Assembly (NCBI GenBank): GCA_002496565.1
Contig: DAKJ01000002.1
Location: 1-15,455 of the forward strand
DNA length: 15,455 nucleotides
DNA from: Methanosarcina sp. UBA289
Lineage (GTDB): Archaea > Halobacteriota > Methanosarcinia > Methanosarcinales > Methanosarcinaceae
Direction of reading: 5' to 3'
In this document: positions 7,632 through 14,678 of the stretch, piece after piece
Position numbering within the stretch: the first letter of the stretch is position 1
How the letters are laid out: every line of letters starts with the position of its first letter
Made by a program: the position numbers and the translations under genes
The notes under the pieces: generated by a model
Database searches by the model: none
The model's input: only the letters and a program-made list of their open reading frames with translations
Told to the model about the DNA's origin: nothing

Positions 7632-8062
7632 TCTGGATTTTCGTTTTCCCTGAGTGATTCCGATTTTTCTTTTCTGTACCTTTGCAGGGCTACCTCAATG
7701 CTGCTATACAGATCTTTCTCATCAAAGGGTTTTATAATATAACCGAAAGGCTCAGTTCTCTTAGCTCTCTCAAGAATCTTGCTATCAGAATAAGCAGTCA
7801 GGTAAACAACCGGAACATTAAACATTTTCTTGATTTCCATTGCAGCTTCTACGCCGTCCATATCACCTTTTAACATGATATCCATAAGCACGACATCAGG
7901 GAAAGTACTCTCTGCCTTGCTTATAGCATCTTCTCCGGATGAAGCTATACCGGTAACCGTATATCCCAAACTCTTTAACATTTTCTTTATTCCCATTGCA
8001 ACAATATGCTCATCCTCAACGACCAGAATTCTGCCTTCTGCCTTTTTTCTTCCTTCCGCCAT
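7628..8062 (-). CDS. Stand-alone response regulator receiver (kinase partner), 144 aa
   Basis: A CheY-like receiver with a short tail and no DNA-binding or enzymatic output. Key residues are E16/D17 in the acidic pocket, phosphorylation site D61 (VLMDIMLKG), T89 (YLTAYSD), the aromatic switch Y108 and K111 (GYIIKPFDE). It starts 20 bp after the stop of the histidine kinase gene, with AGGTG five bases before the ATG, so the two are surely co-transcribed and form a cognate pair: the kinase would transfer its phosphate to D61. With no output domain, the signal must pass to another protein, possibly the FilR1-type regulator upstream in the same gene set; that is inference. The neighbouring receiver at 6453-6923 is a likely duplicate. 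Confidence 0.93.
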   Translation of the reverse strand: MAEGRKKAEGRILVVEDEHIVAMGIKKMLKSLGYTVTGIASSGEDAISKAESTFPDVVLMDIMLKGDMDGVEAAMEIKKMFNVPVVYLTAYSDSKILERAKRTEPFGYIIKPFDEKDLYSSIEVALQRYRKEKSESLRENENPE

Positions 8063-8082
8063 TTTCGCACCTTATTTATATT

Positions 8083-10680
8083 TCATCTCCTGAAAAAACT
8101 AATCTCGAATCCTGTTCCCCTGCTTCGGTCAAGTTTAATTTCTCCTTCAATCTGATCCACAAGTGTTGTCACCAGCTGTAGTCCCAGGGAAGTTGTATTC
8201 CAAATATCCAGTTTCTCAGGGAATCCCTTACCATTATCTTTTACTATAAGGGTTAACCTCTCTTCTTTATTCAGATCTGTACCATTAAGGTCATTACTTT
8301 CATTATTTTGGTGGCTGACTTTTCCATTTTCAGAAGTAACAGCGTCCTTTCCCTGCCACATAAAGTATTCTTTACTTCTGCGTAGCTCAATATAAATTTC
8401 TCCTTCCCTTTCTCCGTCGGTAAAGGCGTGTTTCAGGGAATTTGAGACTAGCTCATTGACAATTATTCCCAAGGGAACGGCCGTATCCATTCCCAAGAAA
8501 ACCTTTTCGACATCCAGCTTCAAGCTCACTTTTTCGCTATCCAGTGAGTAAGAATGAAACAGATAATCTGCAAGATTCTTAATGTAATCCGCAAAGTCCA
8601 CACTTACCATATCCTCGGATTGGTAAAGTTTTTCGTGGACAAGAGCCATTGATTTGACCCTGTTCTGGCTGTTCCTGAAAGCCTCAATTACATCCCTGTC
8701 CGTAAAATTTCCAGACTCAAGATATAAAAGCATGGAAATTACCTGTAAATTATTCTTGATGCGGTGGTGGATTTCTTTTTTGCGAATTTCCTCCATCTGG
8801 AGAAGCGCGTCCTCGGCTTTTTTATGCTCGGTTATGTCCAGGATAATGCCCTGAAGATGGATTTCCCCGTTCTCATTGCGCTGGATAACTGTCCTCTCGT
8901 CGACCCAGCGGACTTCTCCAGATTTTGTGAGAATCCGATATTCTGAGGTATAATCCGTGCAGCCAGCCTCAACATTCATCTTAAGTTCGGCAGCCATCTT
9001 TTCCACGTCTTCAGGGTGCACAATATTTCCGTAAAGAATCCTGTTCGAGGTAAAATCCTCCACCTCATAACCCAGTCGGGTAATATTTTCCGAAACAAAT
9101 TCGGCAGGCCACATGGGCTGATATTTCCATAAAAAAACGATTACAGGACTTGTATTAACAACCCTTTCCATATCCTCTTTAAGCCTGTTAGATCGCTCAA
9201 GTTCTTTTGCATAGTCCAGAAGGGCTTTTTCCGCCTCTTTACGCTGGGTTGTAATCATATCAAGAGCCTGGCGCGTCTCTTCGATTCCATCCGTAAGCAG
9301 CTTGAAATCGCCTTTTCCATGGATACTGATCTGCTGCTTAAAATTGTTCTGTTGAAATGCAGTAAGAACTGCGTTTGAATCATCGATAATACTATTCAAA
9401 GTTTCGGAGAATTTGTCAAGGGTATTTCCGAGTTCTCTGAACTCCCCCTGTACGTCTACATTGACTCTGGCTTTTAATTCTCCTTCTGCAAGAGCATTGG
9501 TTACTCGTATAGTTTCTCTTACAGGCACAATTACAGCTTTAAGGATTTCATTCAGGCCAGTAGGGATTTCCCTGAAGTCTCTTTCCACATCCGTATCTGC
9601 CCTGACATCAAGCTTCCCTTTAACTGCATTCTGGGCAATACTCTTGAAATCCTGAACGATTTCATCTATTGGCCTTGTGATAGAAAGGGCAATCATATAT
9701 GCAAGGCCAGCCATGAAGAGAATTGAAATTGCAGAAATGACCAGAAGCTTGGTCCGAAGATCAACAATACCTGCAAGCATTTCTTCTTTCGGAATTACGA
9801 GCACAAAGGCAAGATTCCCGGTTTGCACAGGTTCATAGAACATTACAACAGGTTTGCCTGTGGTAGGGTCCTTGACATCAATATATCCACCGGTTCCATT
9901 TTTTACATCATGTGCGGCTCTGGCTATCTCTTTCGAGTTAAAGTCATATAGGCTTTTTTTCCCAATCCATTCCTTGTGTGTAGGGTGAGAAAGCAAGACG
10001 CCTGTGTTGCTTACCATGAAGGCATATCCAGTATCAAAAGCCTTGACCTTACCCACTACTTCATCCATATACTCCAGAGGAACATCAACTCCTCCTATCC
10101 CTACGAACTTCCCGTCCTTGAAAATCGGGGAAACATGGCTGACTATGAATATGCCTTCATAAAAGTAAGGCTCTGTTAAGACGTCTTCTCCTCTGACTTT
10201 GGGCAGCTGGTAATAATCCGAAGAATCATAACGAAGAAGGGATTCAACCTTAACATTGCCTTCGATCTTATTACAATAAGGAACGAATCTGCCTGTTGCA
10301 TCGTGCCCGGAGGTATTGACATATTCCATATCTCTGCCGTCAAAAGCATTTGGCTCATATGCGACATAAACCCCAATCAGATTCGGATTTTTTTCAAGGA
10401 TGTTCTCAATGACGCCGATTACTTCAGTCCTGTTAGAAGACTCATAGTTTTCCATCGTAAGGGTAAGAGTCTTTGCAATTGCACTGTTAGCTTTCATATC
10501 GGCATCAAACTGGTTTGCATAATTGCTTGCCATTTCAATTGATTTCTGGTAAGCCAGCTTTTCTTCCTGGGAAGTGACCGTACTGATGATCACAGCCGTA
10601 GAGACTGCAAGAACAAGAAAAACCCCAACAACAATATAGATAACTAGCTTTGATTTCAGGGGAAAGTCTTTAAATCTCAT
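8083..10680 (-). CDS. Membrane histidine kinase: dCache, HAMP, PAS, HisKA_2, HATPase
   Basis: Residues 12-34 are a membrane helix. Residues about 36-305 form an outside dCache-type sensor (GVYVAYEPNAFDGRD, PYFYEGIFIVS, GKFVGIGGVDVPLEYM) and 311-333 a second helix. A HAMP domain follows (334-385), then a second HAMP-like segment (387-440), a coiled linker (470-505) and a PAS domain (507-620, EYRILTKSGEVRWVDER). The HisKA_2 box has EIHHRIKNNLQ (636-646), with H639 the likely phosphorylated residue. The ATPase has N-box VNELVSNSLKHAF (741-753), DNGKG (815-819) and GLQL (833-836). An asparagine- and serine-rich insert of about 35 residues (770-806) separates N-box and G1. The start has GGAG six bases before the ATG. 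It detects an unknown extracellular ligand and signals to the receiver that follows 20 bp later. Confidence 0.95.
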   Translation of the reverse strand: MRFKDFPLKSKLVIYIVVGVFLVLAVSTAVIISTVTSQEEKLAYQKSIEMASNYANQFDADMKANSAIAKTLTLTMENYESSNRTEVIGVIENILEKNPNLIGVYVAYEPNAFDGRDMEYVNTSGHDATGRFVPYCNKIEGNVKVESLLRYDSSDYYQLPKVRGEDVLTEPYFYEGIFIVSHVSPIFKDGKFVGIGGVDVPLEYMDEVVGKVKAFDTGYAFMVSNTGVLLSHPTHKEWIGKKSLYDFNSKEIARAAHDVKNGTGGYIDVKDPTTGKPVVMFYEPVQTGNLAFVLVIPKEEMLAGIVDLRTKLLVISAISILFMAGLAYMIALSITRPIDEIVQDFKSIAQNAVKGKLDVRADTDVERDFREIPTGLNEILKAVIVPVRETIRVTNALAEGELKARVNVDVQGEFRELGNTLDKFSETLNSIIDDSNAVLTAFQQNNFKQQISIHGKGDFKLLTDGIEETRQALDMITTQRKEAEKALLDYAKELERSNRLKEDMERVVNTSPVIVFLWKYQPMWPAEFVSENITRLGYEVEDFTSNRILYGNIVHPEDVEKMAAELKMNVEAGCTDYTSEYRILTKSGEVRWVDERTVIQRNENGEIHLQGIILDITEHKKAEDALLQMEEIRKKEIHHRIKNNLQVISMLLYLESGNFTDRDVIEAFRNSQNRVKSMALVHEKLYQSEDMVSVDFADYIKNLADYLFHSYSLDSEKVSLKLDVEKVFLGMDTAVPLGIIVNELVSNSLKHAFTDGEREGEIYIELRRSKEYFMWQGKDAVTSENGKVSHQNNESNDLNGTDLNKEERLTLIVKDNGKGFPEKLDIWNTTSLGLQLVTTLVDQIEGEIKLDRSRGTGFEISFFRR

Positions 10681-10752
10681 AGTATACTCCAGCCAGTTAT
10701 AAAAGAGAGGTAGGAAGCCTATTCCTTTTTTGCCTTAAAATACTAACAGGAT

Positions 10753-11538
10753 TCAGATTTTAATAATTTCTTGAGATAATTCTTTATAATGCATGAAGAG
10801 CTCCCTGCCCCAGTGAAGAGCGCTTACATCGAAACTCATTACTTTCCTATGGTCGTATTTTCCATGCTTGTCAAAAAGGCAGAGATACATGAACTTTTCA
10901 GTAACAGCAATTGTCGGCAGCTGCATATTTTCCTCGCAGACCTTAAAAACTGTGTTCTCAGAATTGAGCAGGATTTCGAGTTCATCCTTGCAATCATTTT
11001 TGAGTCTCTCAAATACAGCTTTCGTAAGCACGATTTCCATTTCAACTCCGTTTTTTGCAAGTCTTGAGTAAAGCGATGGATAAAGAGGATGATAATAAGA
11101 AAGTGAACTCAGAATGCATCTGGATTTTAGAAGGTTCTCAGTAAACTCCCTTGGGAGATCGAACAGGTGGTTCAGGTCAGGTTCGATTACCATGCATTCC
11201 CCCAGTTCTCCAAGCCTCATAAAATGTTCATGCGGTATGACACTTGTATCCCGGCTTGCCCAGTATTCCTTATTTTCCTCGAGAACCTCAAGTGTGTTCA
11301 GGAGAGGAAGCATATTTCCAACGACAAGCTTTCCAATCTCCGAAAGCATATAAGTGTCCTCTTCCTGGAGGATCAAGCCCTGTTTTTTAAGGATTTTAAT
11401 CTGAGGCATCATTGCCTTTGAGGTCACATTAAGAGAAGTTTTTATTTGCTCAATGTTCCTCGAACCTTCCATAAGCAAGAGAAGGAGATTTTTCCTTTTT
11501 TCAGAAAGCCAGATAGTGTCACATAAAGATGAACTCAT
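10753..11538 (-). CDS. FilR1/Msr-type winged-helix transcription regulator, 261 aa
   Basis: The N-terminus (8-72) is an ArsR-like winged helix-turn-helix: RNIEQIKTSLNVTSKAMMPQ contains the HTH, followed by the wing LILQEEDTYMLSEIGK. Residues about 125-255 match the FilR1 (DUF1724) domain, with HPLYPSLYSRL (150-160), LPTIAVTEKFMYLCLFDK (207-224) and SFDVSALHWGRELFMHY (235-251). Methanosarcina Msr proteins of this build control methanol and methylsulfide methyltransferase genes, so a role in methylotrophic gene control is plausible but the target is unknown. It is the first gene of a minus-strand set; the kinase gene starts 72 bp after its stop. A box A lies at 11592-11601. Within its short leader TTCCA (11544-11548) and TGGAA (11556-11560) form an inverted repeat that could be an operator. 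Confidence 0.87.
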   Translation of the reverse strand: MSSSLCDTIWLSEKRKNLLLLLMEGSRNIEQIKTSLNVTSKAMMPQIKILKKQGLILQEEDTYMLSEIGKLVVGNMLPLLNTLEVLEENKEYWASRDTSVIPHEHFMRLGELGECMVIEPDLNHLFDLPREFTENLLKSRCILSSLSYYHPLYPSLYSRLAKNGVEMEIVLTKAVFERLKNDCKDELEILLNSENTVFKVCEENMQLPTIAVTEKFMYLCLFDKHGKYDHRKVMSFDVSALHWGRELFMHYKELSQEIIKI

Positions 11539-11591
11539 TGCTATTCCATATTTATTGGAAATACTTTTATTAAAAGATTATGTTTGATAAC

Positions 11592-11601
11592 AAATATATT
11601 T
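11592..11601 (-). promoter_or_regulatory. Box A promoter of the FilR1-type regulator and kinase set
   Basis: The minus strand reads AAATATATTT preceded by TTCTTA. It lies about 55 bp before the ATG at 11538, so a start near 11570 gives a leader of roughly 30 nt. Confidence 0.5.
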
Positions 11602-11855
11602 AAGAATCTCGATATTAGAAAAAGTTTTGAGCCTTGGTAAATCCCGAATGAAAATTTTTAATGGCATTAAAAAATCACTTTACTTTAGAACCTACATACA
11701 GCTCTTTCTTTTGCCTGAAACTTTTGCAAGAGCCACGCGGATCGGGCTATATATTATTGAAGCCATTGATAAATCACTTACCAGTAAAGTAAATCCAATA
11801 TAAGAAAATTGCCTGAAAGAATAACAGATATTTCTAAGAGGGCAAATAACCGAGT

Positions 11856-11978
11856 AAAAATGGCATGAAAAATTGGTTAAAGTGGCCGCTAAAATAATTA
11901 AAAATGGCGCGAAAAAACTGGTAAAAGTGGCCACTAAAATAATTAAAAGATAGAAACAAAAATGGCACAAAAAAGAAC
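11856..11978. repeat. Imperfect 45-bp tandem repeat
   Basis: Two units, 11856-11899 (44 bp) and 11900-11944 (45 bp), share AAAAATGGC, GAAAAA, GGT, AAAGTGGCC and CTAAAATAATT in the same order with a few substitutions. A third, shortened copy beginning AAAAATGGCAC follows after a short insertion (about 11957-11978). The core words TGGC and GTGGCC recur about every 22 bp, hinting at an older half-unit. Confidence 0.8.
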
Positions 11979-12036
11979 TAAAAAACAAAAATGTTAAAGA
12001 CTATTTGCATCCTCCATAAAAAATTAAGGAGCATTA

Positions 12037-12081
12037 CGTGAGGTAAGTCAGTTGTATATGAAAATATGACTGGAACTCACG
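12037..12081. other. Hairpin CGTGAG/CTCACG, candidate RNA structure
   Basis: CGTGAG (12037-12042) and CTCACG (12076-12081) form a perfect outer stem, and inside them GTCA (12047-12050) can pair with TGAC (12067-12070). It is 86 bp from a second, stronger hairpin, in a stretch that is visibly less AT-rich than its surroundings. Confidence 0.35.
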
Positions 12082-12166
12082 GGACCTGAAAAAACTAAAA
12101 AGGAAAAACTTCAGGCTTAATACCTGGAAATTTTCTCTGCTCCGAACCCCAGCAAATGCATTAAAA

Positions 12167-12215
12167 AGGTACCAGAGCTGTGGCATGTGGGAAATGCCAT
12201 AGCTTTTGGGTGCCT
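12167..12215 (-). terminator. Strong two-part hairpin with T-run on minus strand
   Basis: The inner stem pairs 12176-12186 (AGCTGTGGCAT) with 12194-12204 (ATGCCATAGCT): 11 pairs with one G-T, around a 7-nt loop. The outer stem pairs 12167-12173 (AGGTACC) with 12209-12215 (GGTGCCT), seven pairs with one wobble. On the minus strand the stem is followed by TTTT (12163-12166), the layout of an intrinsic terminator for a transcript coming from the permease side. It could instead be a structured non-coding RNA; the stem is far more GC-rich than nearby DNA. Confidence 0.5.
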
Positions 12216-12744
12216 CCGAAACCAGATTTCTTTTTCACAAGATTAAAAGAAATTTTTTCAATACTTTAGATTTTTTCCTTATATTTTAATCTCTCTTTTA
12301 GTAAACCCAACCTGCAGATAACTTAAAATTCAAAGATTTGCCAAAAAAGGAAATGTGTTAATTTTGAAGTTTTCATAACCTTCCATCAATAAGAAAAACA
12401 AAAATAAGAAACCCTAATTTAAAAATGCTAAATATAAACAACAATTCTCAGGCAGGGTTATCGTCTCTAATATGACTCTACACTTGTTTTATTTTACGAA
12501 AATTGCCTACTTGATAAGCGACTTTTTTCTCCTAACGTTGACCGTAGAAAATAATAACTGTCGAAAGCTACAAGGATCAGAAAGCTCCAAGCACGATATA
12601 GAGAATTACTTTGGTCCTCATAGAGTATTATTGCAAATTGTTGTATCTCATATCCAGCTAGGTAAGATCTAGCCAGGTAAGGTTATTTTTTGTAGAATAA
12701 AAAATAGTAAAATAATTTTAATTCCTTGAGAATAAAAATCGATA

Positions 12745-12801
12745 TGAGGCCACAGGATTGTATGACTTATCTGTATCTCGATATATCATCCTGTAGTCTC
12801 A
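12745..12801 (-). terminator. Hairpin downstream of the permease gene
   Basis: TGAGGCCACAGGAT (12745-12758) pairs with ATCCTGTAGTCTCA (12788-12801): 14 positions, of which 12 are Watson-Crick, one is G-T and one is mismatched. On the minus strand the stem is followed after six bases by TTTTT (12734-12738). It lies about 160-210 nt after the permease stop, so it probably marks or protects the 3' end of the mtbB-permease transcript. The 29-nt loop is long for a terminator. Confidence 0.45.
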
Positions 12802-12957
12802 CATTTCCTGCGAACCCTTTTTGCACCCTAATCTGAACTCGTGATTTGAAAATATTGATTGACTCACAGACTGATCAGGGTTTCAATAAAGGGAAACAGC
12901 ATAAATTTACGCGAACTTAAATTAGTACATTTAACATAGGTCTTTAACGCAAAACTA

Positions 12958-14403
12958 TTATATTATGGATTCGTTTGATAAGGAATTGTCCATCTCTAAA
13001 GCTGCCCTTCTCTCGTTCTGAGAATAATACCACAGTGGAACATAAAGGGCAAGCACTACGAAACCAACTATTGTTGAAGTCCAGCCTACTTCAAGACTGT
13101 TCAGGTATACTATTCCAATAAGACATAGAGGCAGGTTAAATAACCCAAAGAAAAGGGCTACATATTGCCAGCCTCTAGGAGCTTTGAACGGTCTTTCAAG
13201 TTTTGAGAACTTTGGATCAACTTTTGCCTTCGCATATGCAAGCAAACTTATCCCGTTAGCGCAGACATAACCTATTGCTGATGCAGCAAGTATAGCTGAA
13301 GGGGTTCCCAGGAAGATGAAGCCCGTATTCAAGAGTGCAATGAAAATCATTGCATTGATAGGAGTTCCATGCTCATTCATTTTTCCAAAGAACTTTGGCA
13401 GATTTCCTTCTTCAGCCATGGAGTACATAGCCCTTGAAGCTCCGAGAAAGCCAGTCTGGATAATGAGGACCATTGCCGCAATTAACATGAAGATTGTGAG
13501 AGCACCACCTATGGGACCAAGGGTCATCCGAGCCATAGGCAGCATAGGAGAGAAGGGTTCGGCCAGTATTCCTGTAATTCCAAGGGTTCCGGTACAAGCT
13601 GACTGGACAAGAATAAAGGTTATGAGGCAGATAGTACCGCAGATAAAGAGGGCTTTTGGGACATCTGATTTAGGCTGCTTATATTCAGGCCCGTAAATTG
13701 CTGCAGTTTCCCAAGCGCAGGCACTCCACTGAGCCATTGCAAAAAGCCCGAGCAGGATCAGGATATGGTGTAGATCCCAGCTCCAATCTGTGGGAAGCCA
13801 GGCGCCGGTAATATTGCTAATCTCAAAATGCCCGGTTACAAAGGGAGCCAGAGAAATTATAATAAGCGGGGCAAGGGAAATTACTGCAAGGATATACCCG
13901 AGCGTTGCTCCGTTCGAAAGCCCACGATAATTGACCATAATAAGAAGCACGACTACAACTGCACCAGACGCGAGATAAATTGCGATGTCAGGCACGCCTG
14001 CAAATGCAGGAACCAGACTTTTAAGATAGCTTCCGATCAGGATTGAATAAATTGCAAGAACCGGATTCCAAGCAAACCAGTAGCTCCAGGCGCTGAAACC
14101 TCCAAGCAATTTGCTCAGATCATATCGTTTATTTTTATCGCTGCCTCCAAAAACACTCTGAGCATACCCGGGAAGGCCGGATGCTTTCGGGAACATTGTA
14201 GCAAGCTCCCCGTAGGCAAAATTTTGCATGAAACCCTGAAAGACAGATAACGCCCAGATAATAATTGCAGCAGCCCATACATAATTTGCAAAGTAACCTA
14301 TGGACGGGAGGATAAGCATGGGGACACCAAGGGCAATCGCAAGTCCCTGCTTCCAATCAATTGTTCGCTGGAGCCCTCCGTTTTCACTGTTTTCGTTGCT
14401 CAC
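12958..14403 (-). CDS. APC-superfamily permease, probable methylamine transporter
   Basis: An integral membrane transporter of 481 residues with about 12 hydrophobic helices, typical of the amino acid-polyamine-organocation superfamily. The first half has GVPMLILPSIGYF in helix 1 and FAYGELATMFPKASG after helix 2. The second half has the family motif GASRAMYSMAEEGNLPKFF followed by GTPINAM. I place the start at GTG 14403 (VSNENSENG), preceded by AGGAG 11 bases upstream and matching where the hydrophilic N-terminus begins; the open frame extends upstream to 14520 but that segment is non-coding leader. The gene follows mtbB on the same strand after 275 bp. Methanosarcina methylamine clusters often carry such permeases (MtmP-like), so uptake of dimethylamine or a related amine is the likely job; substrate specificity cannot be read from sequence. 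Confidence 0.88.
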   Translation of the reverse strand: MSNENSENGGLQRTIDWKQGLAIALGVPMLILPSIGYFANYVWAAAIIIWALSVFQGFMQNFAYGELATMFPKASGLPGYAQSVFGGSDKNKRYDLSKLLGGFSAWSYWFAWNPVLAIYSILIGSYLKSLVPAFAGVPDIAIYLASGAVVVVLLIMVNYRGLSNGATLGYILAVISLAPLIIISLAPFVTGHFEISNITGAWLPTDWSWDLHHILILLGLFAMAQWSACAWETAAIYGPEYKQPKSDVPKALFICGTICLITFILVQSACTGTLGITGILAEPFSPMLPMARMTLGPIGGALTIFMLIAAMVLIIQTGFLGASRAMYSMAEEGNLPKFFGKMNEHGTPINAMIFIALLNTGFIFLGTPSAILAASAIGYVCANGISLLAYAKAKVDPKFSKLERPFKAPRGWQYVALFFGLFNLPLCLIGIVYLNSLEVGWTSTIVGFVVLALYVPLWYYSQNERRAALEMDNSLSNESII

Positions 14404-14531
14404 TTTAAAGCACACTCCTATAATTAATATAAAATGATAATTGACGATTCGCACAGCTCTTACAACACAAATCGATCCATAAAAGCCTGCAAACGGAAAA
14501 AGCGGGAAAAATTCGAACAAAATCTAGCTCA

Positions 14532-14617
14532 TTCTCAGAATATTTTCAAGAAATGCTTTCAAGAAATGCTTTCAAGAAATGCTTTCAAGAAACATTATCA
14601 GGAAAATATTCTGAGAA
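14532..14617 (-). repeat. Perfect 16-bp inverted repeat enclosing a 3x13-bp tandem repeat
   Basis: The stem arms are 14532-14547 (TTCTCAGAATATTTTC) and 14602-14617 (GAAAATATTCTGAGAA), exact reverse complements. The 54-nt loop holds three exact copies of AAGAAATGCTTTC at 14548-14560, 14561-14573 and 14574-14586, plus a partial fourth copy AAGAAA. Each copy contains GAAATGCTTTC, itself able to form a small GAAA/TTTC hairpin, and each junction reads TTTCAAGAAA. It sits in the mtbB-permease spacer, transcribed with both genes. A 3'-end processing, stability or attenuation role is inference. Confidence 0.85.
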
Positions 14618-14620
14618 AAT

Positions 14621-14637
14621 GTACAGAAGATCTGTAC
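14621..14637 (-). other. Small perfect hairpin after mtbB
   Basis: GTACAGA (14621-14627) and TCTGTAC (14631-14637) form a 7-bp stem with loop AGA, about 42 nt downstream of the mtbB stop and three bases from the large hairpin. On the mtbB transcript it would fold first. There is no T-run, so it is not a plain terminator. Confidence 0.5.
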
Positions 14638-14678
14638 TCGCTTTTCCGTATCTTTGCAGTTATTTCGGAGTTTTTTCT

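Larger units (their letters stand above)
11539..12957. other. 1.4-kb spacer with tandem repeats and hairpins
   Basis: No convincing gene lies between the regulator and the permease. The part next to the regulator holds its promoter (11592-11601). The middle holds a 45-bp imperfect tandem repeat (11856-11978) and a less AT-rich stretch at 12010-12240 with two strong hairpins. The right part holds a hairpin probably ending the permease transcript (12745-12801) and smaller palindromes: GCTAG/CTAGC near 12657-12674 and ATTTTTT/AAAAAAT near 12685-12705. Open frames of 98 codons (11692-11988, minus) and 66 codons (12472-12672, plus) exist but have repeat-driven or non-protein-like composition. Confidence 0.5.

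Noticed and set aside
10697..10705. TTTATAAC-like box A directly before the histidine kinase
   Set aside because: It is only about 17-25 bp from the ATG, so transcription would start within the gene and lose the GGAG site; co-transcription from 11592 is more likely.
11692..11988. 98-codon minus-strand frame resembling a small membrane protein
   Set aside because: Its hydrophobic, Phe-rich sequence comes from the AT-rich tandem repeat on the other strand; no ribosome binding site, and no protein-like end.
12472..12672. 66-codon plus-strand frame
   Set aside because: No ribosome binding site or promoter at a sensible distance and no recognisable motif; could be debris but not supportable.
14404..14520. 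N-terminal 39-residue extension of the permease
   Set aside because: It is open only by chance; the GTG at 14403 has a ribosome binding site and begins the hydrophilic N-terminus typical of the family.
14548..14592. CRISPR array
   Set aside because: The 13-bp units abut directly without spacers and no cas genes are present.
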